Positions 48,182-58,200 of a DNA stretch of 64,000 nt are shown piece after piece. Origin of the DNA: Mytilus edulis (Eukaryota > Mollusca > Bivalvia > Mytilida > Mytilidae). Location: assembly GCF_963676685.1 (NCBI RefSeq), contig NC_092349.1, forward strand, positions 35,508,293-35,572,292, written 5' to 3'. Under the pieces are notes generated by a model. It did not search any database and had not been told where the DNA came from. It saw nothing but the letters and a program-made list of their open reading frames with translations. The position numbers and the translations under genes are program-made. Every line of letters begins with the position of its first letter. The stretch's first letter is position 1.

Positions 48182-48703
48182 CGACTCACAATCAAGGACT
48201 TTGAGTAAGTCGTTCTATTTTTATACAACCATTTCTATTTACTTTTTATTAATTCATTTTTGACTAAATGAAAATATTGAAACAAAGAATGTACATTTAA
48301 ACGATAATATTCATCATATGCGAAATGTGACTTTTTCAGCTATTTTGCTACATCGAAGTCAATCGTGAGTTATCTCCCGTTGACCACACCCAAATTACGT
48401 TTAAATCGTAAGAAGAGTACATCCTTAAATTAATAAAGTTATATTCACCTTAATCTTATATTATATAGTTAAGACAGTAGTTTTTAATATTTGATAAATA
48501 GCCTGCTGTTTAATCCATATCGCACAACTTTGATGCGCACCCTTTATCCTACCCACTATCACATTCTTTATCACATCCCTACTATTTTTTTTTCATTTTT
48601 TACATTAAGCCCGTTTCAATTTATGCAAGCTTCTCATTAAATATTTTCCCTTAAAATGGGTCATAAATGAACAGTCATTCGGGCTTGACGCAATTTTATT
48701 GAC

Positions 48704-48731
48704 TGACGTCATTGTGTTGCATGTGACGTCA
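48704..48731. promoter_or_regulatory. Pair of full CRE palindromes
   Basis: TGACGTCA occurs at 48704-48711 and again at 48724-48731, spaced by 12 bp. Full CREB/ATF sites that close together suggest a promoter or enhancer. The nearest candidate transcript is the minus-strand exon starting at 48151. Confidence 0.5.
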
Positions 48732-48999
48732 CAAAGGTCGAGTGTTCATCATATTTGGCAAGCGAAATGCAACTAAAAGAACTCAATAAAATACCATACA
48801 TAACCATACAAAACACACACAAGAAATACGAGAAAAAAATTATTTTAAAAACAAAAGCACGCAAATTGTAAGGTTACCCAGGTCATGTTATTTGGTGAGT
48901 AATTGAGCAGTTTTTTTAAGCTTTAAAACACGACAAAAGTTAAACTAAGGGTAACCCAGGTGCTAGGGACCAAACAGCAGTTCATATATACTCTCCTGA

Positions 49000-49185
49000 T
49001 GAACTAGATCACCCCTGGTTTGTGGTTGGGTTCGTGTTGTTTATTCTTTGGTTTTCTGTGTTGTGTCGTGTGTGCTATTGTTTGTCTGTTTGTCTTTTTC
49101 ATTTTTAGCCATGGCGTCGTCAGCTTATTTTCGATGTATGAGTTTGATTGTCCTTTTGGTATCTTTCGTCCCTCTTTGATATGAT
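49000..49185 (-). repeat. Interspersed repeat family 'GCCATGGCTAA', minus orientation
   Basis: On the minus strand it contains CCAAAAGGACAATCAAACTC, GCCATGGCTAAAAATG, AGACAAACAGACAAACAATAG and AACACGAACCCAACC. Confidence 0.7.
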
Positions 49186-49799
49186 AAAGCGTATAATACA
49201 TGGCAAAATCCGTATCACATAAAGTATCACCCTCGACAAATATCATCCCCTGGGCCTAAAGAACCTCGGGCTGATATTGTTATCTCGGGATGATACGGCA
49301 TATGATACGGATTTTGACATGTATTATTCTCTATATATAACATGTATAAAGATAAACTTTTAAGACAAAACATGAATTTGGACTTATGTACGTTATAGAA
49401 GATGTGTTATAAATATCTGCACAGACAAGAAAATTGTGGGAAAACCATTTAATAATGGTTTTCCCTTTGTAACAGAAATGAATAGTTTGTACAAGGAAGT
49501 GTTGAATTATTTCACAAATTTCTACCTTGATATGTAGTTTAGAACAATTAGCAGTAAACTTTTTCGGTTGTTGTCATTGAAATACTTTTTTTGTTATTAT
49601 ACTGGTTTCTGACAATACGGTTCTGACGGAGAATAAGGAGGGTGAAGGTCACATTTAAAAATAATGTTAACGATTGATAAGATCAAGTTTAAGTATTTAA
49701 AAATATTATTGTTGCTTGTGTGTAAACTACTGTGACATTTTAAATGATAACAATAATAGAAAATTTTATAACGTTTTTAAAAGTTGTTGAGATGAAGGA

Positions 49800-50051
49800 A
49801 TGAAACATTTTGACAATAGAGACGAGTTTTTGTGGAAGTTATTGACATTGAAATGTACTAACTTTAGATTCATTGATACAAACATACAAACAGTTACTAA
49901 TTCAGGGCATGAGATCATAATAAAAAGTAAAATCACAAAAACAACTGAACTTAGAGGAAAATCAATTCGGAAAGTCCATAATCACATGGCAAAATCAATT
50001 AACATAACGCATCAAAAACAAACGGACAAGAACTGTCATAAAAGGTCAAAT
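49800..50051 (+). CDS. Possible upstream coding exon (84 codons) of the HEPN-STAND-ankyrin gene
   Basis: The frame is open from ATG 49800 to a consensus donor (AAT/GTAAGT), ends in phase 0 and would join the exon at 52211 in frame. It is Lys/Asn-rich with no known domain. The downstream exon has its own family-typical start (MSKPNKEKENFARI) seven codons in, so this exon is more likely untranslated, alternative or spurious. Confidence 0.3.
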
Positions 50052-51526
50052 GTAAGTTATCTTGTTTAAATCAATAATAGTTCTTTTTGCTTTTTTTTTT
50101 TTTATGAAAACAGCAAAGTAAACATTAAATGTCGTAAATAGTGTACAGAAACCTTTACAAGGTTTTTAAAAAAACACAAAATAGTTTTGAGATAAAATTA
50201 ACTGGTTATATAATTGGTTACCCCTTGAATCAATTATAAACTTTGCAGCTACAGTTTTCAACTTACTTTTATCGAACAACTAATCATTTATATCTTGCAT
50301 TTTTTGGGACGAATCCTAATTTAATGGCAACGAAATCGCGTTTTATCCCGAGTTGTTGAACTACAAACTTGTTTATCAACATCGTTCATAAACATTTAAA
50401 TCTGTTATAATGAAAATATTATGTAAAGCGCTGAGTGTAAAATTAAACAATTCATAATTGATAATTGAGTGCCGAACAGTAGAACAATAATATGCATGTT
50501 TAAACACATTCCAATATGGACTAAGAAAAGTCCAAGATGTTGAAAGACTGCTTCTCTTGATAAAACAAGTTACATTAATAAGAACTACTGCATAACACGG
50601 TGTGTCTTTTCTACAAATCGGATCGCACATTTAAACAATAAATAAATACCTAAATGTCATTGAGTCCCTGGTAAGGAAAAGAAAATGCAAGAATATATTT
50701 TTTGACGGGTCTCACATCCTCGTTATTTCAGATGAGAAAAAAGAGAAAAAAAGAAAATGTTCACACAAATGCATGATTCTATCTATAAATAGAAATGCAA
50801 CAACTTCAATAAATAAACACGTTCTTCACTGACATTCAATCGCGTGATTTAAGAATATGCAGGTCATATATCCAGGTTTGTTTATTAATTAACTAACCAA
50901 TCAATATGTAGAACTTGTTTATTGAAGCTTTACGCAATCATTGTTGCAATCAATTTACCAATCAAAAAGAAACCAATTCCTGTTGAAATAAAGGAAAGAA
51001 CCATTTGTTGTTCAATTGATAATTTGTAAAATATGTTTCGTTTTTCTAACCTACCCCTGAAAGACTTTTTGATTTGTTTAAATGATTAACAATTCTGTCA
51101 ATTTTATGTGAAAAAAAATAAGTTACACTTTGTAAATCGTCTATTTCATAAATCATGCCTCTTTTGGGGAAGATATATATTATTTCTTGATATTTTGAAT
51201 TCTTGAAACTTAGTTCTAACTGCAGAAAACTTATTTCAAACGGAATAGCATATCGTCATTTTTACAGAATTGTTGTTTACTGTATCCTAAAATTTAGAAA
51301 CGACCTGGTAAACTTTTAGATCCTTTAGATAAACGTATCCTAAAAAGGTTACTAATTCAACACTGTAATTAGATCACTGAATATTGTTTTTTTAGTATTA
51401 ATATTGATTTTGTTATCAGTAAATAAAAAGCAAAATAAATATTATTCCTATTATACCTTCACATGTTTTCTATGACTGTTTATGACGGTACTTATCCATC
51501 TTTGGATTTCAAATGTTTGGCTTTAA

Positions 51527-51568
51527 GCGTTCCTGATGACGGTAAATCCAGAAAAGCGCTTCAAACGC
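51527..51568 (+). ncRNA. Hammerhead ribozyme, type I, subfamily C (mildly degenerate)
   Basis: Stem I strand GCGUUC, core CUGAUGA, stem II CGG/CCA with a five-base UAAAU loop, GAA, stem III palindrome AAGCGCUU, cleavage-site C at 51562, then AAACGC closing stem I. Helices I and III differ from subfamilies A and B but pair, apart from an A-C mismatch at 1.1-2.1 and a C-A mismatch closing stem II. Upstream sequence (TTTGGATTTCAAATGTTTGGC) matches the equivalent part of subfamily B. It lies in sense with the gene at 52-60 kb, upstream of its first certain coding exon. Confidence 0.72.
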
Positions 51569-51879
51569 AATCAATTATTAAACGTGTTGTTTTCTATTTT
51601 TTCCAATAAATTCATTGGATGTTGGATATGTACTGATTGATTATTTAGTCTTAGATACATGATTTTTTATCATTAGTTGTAAGTGGCTATTAACTAGCTG
51701 CAAGAAACTGCGAGTACTCTCATATCTGTACTAAGTGTCTTCTTTTTGTTGTTCTGTACAAGTACCCGGCTAAGTCCACTTGTATTTTTAATATTTGTAT
51801 TTGTATCCATCTGTTGAGTTAAGCCTTTTCAACTGATTTGTTGTACTGTCACACCACTATCCAAGGTTTGAGGGAGGGT

Positions 51880-51980
51880 TGGGATTCCGAAAGCAGGTTA
51901 ATCCTACCACATTTTCTGTGTATGTGCCTGTTCCAAATCAGGAGCCTGTAATTCAGTAGTTGTAGTTTGTTTATGTGCAT
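51880..51980 (-). repeat. Repeat tail related to the 'TATGATTGCCAATGAGACA' family
   Basis: TGTGCCTGTTCCAAATCAGGAGCCTGTAATTCAGTAGTTG matches the known distal part of that family in reverse orientation (bases about 51921-51961). Confidence 0.5.
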
Positions 51981-52231
51981 TTGTGTTTGTTCAATTTCTG
52001 TGCATTAATTATGTGACCTATATTTGTTAACTTCTGTTATTAAAAAAAAAATGGAAGTGCATTTTAGCTTACGATTGTAGGATATTATTTTTACAGACAC
52101 TTTATTGTAGAAGGAGTTGTTTAATTTATTGATATCAAGTTAATTAGATTTTCTGCAGCATTTACAAACTGTACATACTATTAAGATAACCCTTTTATAA
52201 TTCTTTTCAGATTCATGACAGAATCCGAAAT

Positions 52232-55200
52232 ATGTCGAAACCAAATAAAGAAAAAGAGAACTTTGCACGAATTAATAGACTTCTACAAAGAACTGCAACT
52301 CCAGCAGTTAGACATGAGTTTGATCAAGAGTTTCAACCCAGTGTATTAAAATCAACCCTGAACAAATGCAAAAGTCGCAATAAATTAGAACAATTGAGAA
52401 AACAAAGAGTCATCAACCATTACCAATGGACTTTGTTATTTCCTCATAATAGTAAGATATGCATTTACCTACCATGTCAATGTCGTAACCTACAAAAACA
52501 GTTTAACATCATCTTGCTTACTAGTATCTTGTTTTTTTCATTTTTTCCATTTTTTATTTTCATTGTTGAACTGGAAACTCATATAGAATATTTAATAAAA
52601 TGTATGAATTGATGAAAGGCAATCACAAAATGTTAAGCATTATCATCATCATCGGTCTTGGTCTCTGGGTTAGTGTTGAAGTGTACAGTTCCAAAATCAT
52701 TACACTGATACTAGTTGTACTAATCCCATCGTCTTTTCCTTGACCCCGACATCGCCGAATTTCTCCTTGCAATTACATATACGACGATGAGGACTGAGGA
52801 TTTTAATCATCTAAATTTGTCTAAGTTTTTTTTAGATGTATTGTTTCTCAATCTTTTCTGTGTAGAGTTTTGATTGTTTATATAAGTATTAATATAAGGT
52901 GGTGTGATATGATTGCCAATGAGACAACTATCCACCAATTTTCAAATAAAGTGGATGTAAGCAATTATAGGCAACCGTACGGCCTTCAACATTGAGAAAG
53001 ACCTATGCCGTATGCCGTATGAGAAGCTTTTAAAATCCTCGACATGAAAAATATGAAAAATGTCAATTGAGAAACTAACGTTTTACTTAATTTATAACAA
53101 AACAGTTCACGGACAAAAACTAGTCTGCCAAACATAAACAAAAGACAACCACTGAACAGTGCACATACAGAATGTTTCAAGAGTACATATGTTTATGATA
53201 GCTTAGCCCCCTCCTTACAGTTTCATATCAAAAATATAACCTCAACTTTGATATTAAAGGAATCAGAACAGCACGAACTAGACCTGTAGTAATTACAACA
53301 AAAACAAAATATATAACTTCCACAGTTGACCTGTATTTACACTTATCTAAAATAAGGGTATCTCAAAGTAGTTAGAACTTTTAAACATATCAACTTAACT
53401 GAGACATAAAAACCTGTCAATTTTTTTTAAACTACTGGGTCACATTGCTGTGTTAACAGTTGATGTGATCACACAACTGTAAGTTTACTACTTAGACTCA
53501 ATGTGGTCTCTTCACTTATTTCTATATAATATTTTAGTCCCGACTTGTTAAAATGTTTTCCCGGTTACATAACAGAAACATAAATCCCCAAATGTTTTTT
53601 TCCGTTATAACTCTTAAAGGCTTGCATTGCGTTTTAGGTACCGGTATATAAGAGCATGCATTTTTTTCTTCCATCAATTAAAGTAATGAAATTTATGTTA
53701 ATGAATTAACGATGATAATATTAGATTAAAACACTTTTTTTTTCTGTAGATGCACCGTCATCATTAGACTTTGATCTTACTTTAATGATATGTCTGTTGA
53801 AAAACTTAACCGAAGACTATGGATCAGATAAATTTCCTGCGGAAACCGACAGAAGTAAAGATGCATGTCTATTCAGATTGAAACACTATCGAAATACCGT
53901 AGTACATAGTAAGGGATTCACTTTGTCTGACAAGGACTTCAAGAAATACTGGGAACATATCACTGATGTAAGTTTAAAAAATCTTGATTATAAAATGCAT
54001 ATTTTCAGAATTCGTTGCGCTTTTCAAAATACTTTTTATTTTAAAAATGAACTAGAATAAGAATTCATACACAAGTTGTACAACAAATCAACAATCGAAC
54101 TTACCAAGCGTCAATTTGTTTCGTGTAGATCATCTTCAACCCTGATTTGTGTTAAATTCCTTTTGTTTTTCTTAAAGTTTCATCGTTGAATGATTTATTG
54201 GTCAACGGTTTACTATGGCATAGTCAGTGTTTAGTACATGTACATAGCAGATGAATTAATCAAATATTTGATATAGCCTCAATGGAGAGAGATACAAATG
54301 TACATATGGGTAATGGATCAACCAAACTTAGTATATAAAAATAATTTGAATGTAAATCCGATTGTCATTAATTGCATGGCCTTTGCCCCAATATTCTAAA
54401 ATAATAAAACAGAAATATTTCTAGAAATTTGGATAGTTGACAACAAAATCAACATGCATGTCCGTCTGAAAGGAGTCACCATTCATGGTAATATAAAGTA
54501 TAGATTAAAGGTACTGACCTTGTTCGTCAATCTAAATTACGTGTTATAGTGTTCTTTAATTCGTCGTTGTAAATGATCAATTTCACTGTTTAGTCTATTT
54601 AAAATATTCATCTGACATTGCTCGGTACATGAACATCCCTTCATTGTTTTATTGTGTAATGGTAAATTTTGAATTTCCTGTGTTTCATTCTTGCACATGA
54701 GCTTTATCTATATAATATTTGTCGTTTTTTTTTTCTTAATTTGCACATTTGTTTGTTTTACAGTGATTGAGTTTATGACAAAATGTTGTTAATCTATTTT
54801 TGCATTTTACATTTGATATATATTTGTTTTGTTCACACTATATTGTCAACATAATAGAAATGTATAAAACTGTCAAATAATTGTGAGGTTTAAATAGCTA
54901 CAAGTATAAAACCAGGTTTAATCAACAATTTTATACATGAGATAATGTCTGTAGCAAGTCAGGAATAAGACAGTTGCTATCCATTCGTTTGATGTGGAAA
55001 CCTTTTGATTTTGCTTTTTGGTTGTAAACTTTCTGTTTAAAATTTTCCTTAAAGATCGATGTTTTAGTTTTTTACTGTTTACCAGTTTGCAAAGTTTTCG
55101 TAAGCGTAAGCTTGTTTTCAAATTTCGAAGTTGTCGGTTTTTAACTATGAGTTGCAGATCATTAGTCATATTACAGATATAAACATTTTAATCACACAAT

Positions 55201-58200
55201 GTCCGTATTTTCATATTATTATCGAGGTGCTGGCTATTCATGCTATTGAATTGGTTAAAATCTATTGATATGTGAAATAGAGTGTTCATGATAAAATTTT
55301 AAAACAATACATGTATAGTCAGCACTTCGGTGTTGACATGAATATCAATTATATAATCATTTTTATAAATTTTCTGTTTACAAAACTTTGAATTTTTCGA
55401 AAATCTAAGGATTTTCTTACGCCAAGGAGTAGATTACCTTAGCCGTATTTGGCACAACTTTTTGAAATTTTGGGTCCTCAATGCTCTTCAACTTTGTATT
55501 TGTTTGGCTTTTTAACTGTTTTGATCTGAGCGTCACTGATGAGTCTTATGTAGACGAAACGCGCGTCTGGCGTATTAAATTTTTAATCCTGATACTTTTG
55601 ATAACTATTTACACCACTGGGTCGATGCCACTGCTGGTGGACATTTCGTCCTTGAGGGTATCACCAGCCCAGTAGTCAGCACTTCGGTGTTGACATGAAT
55701 ATCAATTATATGGTCATTTTCATAAATTTTCTGTTTACAAAACTTTGAATTTTTCGAAAATCTAAGGATTTTCTTACGCCCAGGAGTAGATAACCTTAGC
55801 CGTATTTGGCACAACTTTTTGAAATTTTGGGTCCTCAATGCTCTTCAACTTTGTATTTGTTTGGCTTTTTAACTATTTTGATCTGAGCGTCACTGATGAG
55901 TCTTATGTAGACGAAACGCGTGTCTGGCGTATTAAATTATAATCCTGGTACTTTTGATAACTATTTACACCACTGGGTCGATGCCACTGCTGGTGGACGT
56001 TTCGTCCCCGAGAGTATCACCAGCCCAGTAGTCAGCACTTCGGTGTTGACATGAATATCAATTATATGGTCATTCTTTATAAATTTTCTGTTTACAAAAC
56101 TTTGAATTTTTCGAAAATCTAAGGATTTTCTTACGCCAAGGAGTAGATTACCTTAGCCGTATTTGGCACAACTTTTTGAAATTTTGGGTCCTCAATGCTC
56201 TTCAACTTTGTATTTGTTTGGCTTTTTAACTATTTTGATCTGAGCGTCACTGATGAGTCTTATGTAGACGAAACGCGCGTCCTGCGTATTAAATTATAAT
56301 CCTGGTACTTTTGATAACTAATTTCATAATCAAATCTTCAAAATGTATTTAGATATTGCAATGATTAAAACATCTTGCAGGCGATTTGTAAACTTGGTGG
56401 TGAAAACTATAGAGAGACGTGTATACAACTCAAAAGCAGTCCTTTGGACGACAACGAAAAAGACTTACAGTTAGAAATTAAAATGATTACGCAAAGTATC
56501 CGAGGTAACTCTAGCTTAAGTGTACGATGTCATTGTAAATAATCAAATTTAAAGTACAATATGTTTGTATATAGCAAAATGAAATATGAATTTGTTCTTT
56601 AATAATTTTACGTACATCATACGTTAATGTTTTCTTTTTTGGTTTGAAAAGTTCAGAGCTATTCGTTCGTCAAAATCAATTGCAGTAAAACGATCTTAAA
56701 AAACATCTAATTTAAAATAGTCACTTGTGATTCAGTTTACACGAATAAAAAACCAAAGGAAATGGTATAGGACATTTTTATACAAAAATGACTTATATTA
56801 TCTATATGTTAAAACATTTAAATATAAAATCGTGCGAGATACAGAAACGTTTAGTTTATTATTATTTTATTGTTATTTTTTTTTGTCTTTTGTCATTTGA
56901 AATTGTTGAATTAAGTTATATGAAGCGTGCATATCCAGCATTAAAGCATGTGTAACAATTATCTATTTCAGAACCAGACAAGGAGGAATATTTTTATTGG
57001 ATGGAAGATACAGATAGATATTTTCCTAATTTGCCAGCTATCAAAATCATCACAGAAGCGTTTGATAAATGTAAACACCACTTTGTAGTCGTATCGGGAA
57101 AACCCGGAACAGGAAAAACAGCTCTTGCACGTTTTGTTGCTTTGCACCTTAACAAAAACAACGATTGTTATATTGTTCCTGCAAACAACCCAGACATTAT
57201 AAAAAAACACCTAGAAATAAAATTTCAGACAAATATTACAACACATAAACTTAAAATAAAAAAGATGCCAGTGGCAACTGATCATCGCGGAAAGAAAAAA
57301 CAAAACATGAAAAATGAACCTGCCACGGAGAAAAAACAAAACAAACCAGAAAAACATGTTAAGGTCCTTGCACTTGATGAATCGCATGGTATACAAACTA
57401 ATCATACTAAAACAATATTTGTAATTGATGATTTTCTCGGGAGACATACCGTTAACAAACGAGTTACAAATGTATGGAAGCTATTATTCTATGAACATTA
57501 TTTCTGCCCAAGCAATAATACTGATTCTGTATATATTCTGGTAACATGTAGAGAAGAGTTTAGGAAGTCTGATCAGTACAAATCATTGAAAATACTTTAT
57601 CAGTTTTCTGAATATAACGTATCCAGGGAGTTGCGGGAAACGATAGATCAAAAGCTAGATATTGCGTCATGTCACATGAACCCAGAAACAACTCAATTAT
57701 TGTTTGCTGAAACGAATATTCAGATGGTAGACAAATTTCATACTCTTTGTCTTTTATACTCACAGCTACATCACACCACCGAAAATATGAATTTCTTTAC
57801 GGATCCAAATTCTATGTTCGAACAGGAATTTGAAGAAATACGAACACTCAGTGAACCATGTTATATTGGTCTTGCCCTTCTTACTATATTTGATGGAAAA
57901 TTGAGCAAACCACTGTCTGATCAAAATATTGAAAATTTAGTGAGGGAATTGTTTGTAGAATGTAAATTATCAAAGAAAGATATGAAGTTATATCATATAC
58001 AACAAGAGCTTGATAAAGTTGTTGGGAGATATATTGTAGACGAAGTAGTATCATATTCTATGGTTCATCCTGAACTTTATGATATTCTACTAATCTATTT
58101 TATAAAGAAAATTCCAGTATCCCTAATTGCTTTCGGTAGTAATGATTTCATACAAACTTGGGTAAAACTTGAAGGATTCACAGAAGATCCCTCAAATTTA

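Larger units (their letters stand above)
55318..56318 (+). repeat. Intronic three-copy array of the hammerhead satellite (subfamily A, sense)
   Basis: Copies begin with GTCAGCACTTCGGTGTTGAC at 55318, 55675 and 56031, a period of about 356-357 bp. The third copy ends after its ribozyme. Compared with the 61.7-64 kb satellite, the copies are in the opposite orientation and differ by scattered substitutions. The array lies in the 2.4-kb intron between 53967 and 56381 of the HEPN-STAND-ankyrin gene and in its transcriptional sense, so ribozymes would be made in every pre-mRNA. Confidence 0.9.

Noticed and set aside
48990-49015. CTGATGA near 48997 as a ribozyme core
   Set aside because: No GAAA, stem II or palindromic stem III follows at the required spacing.
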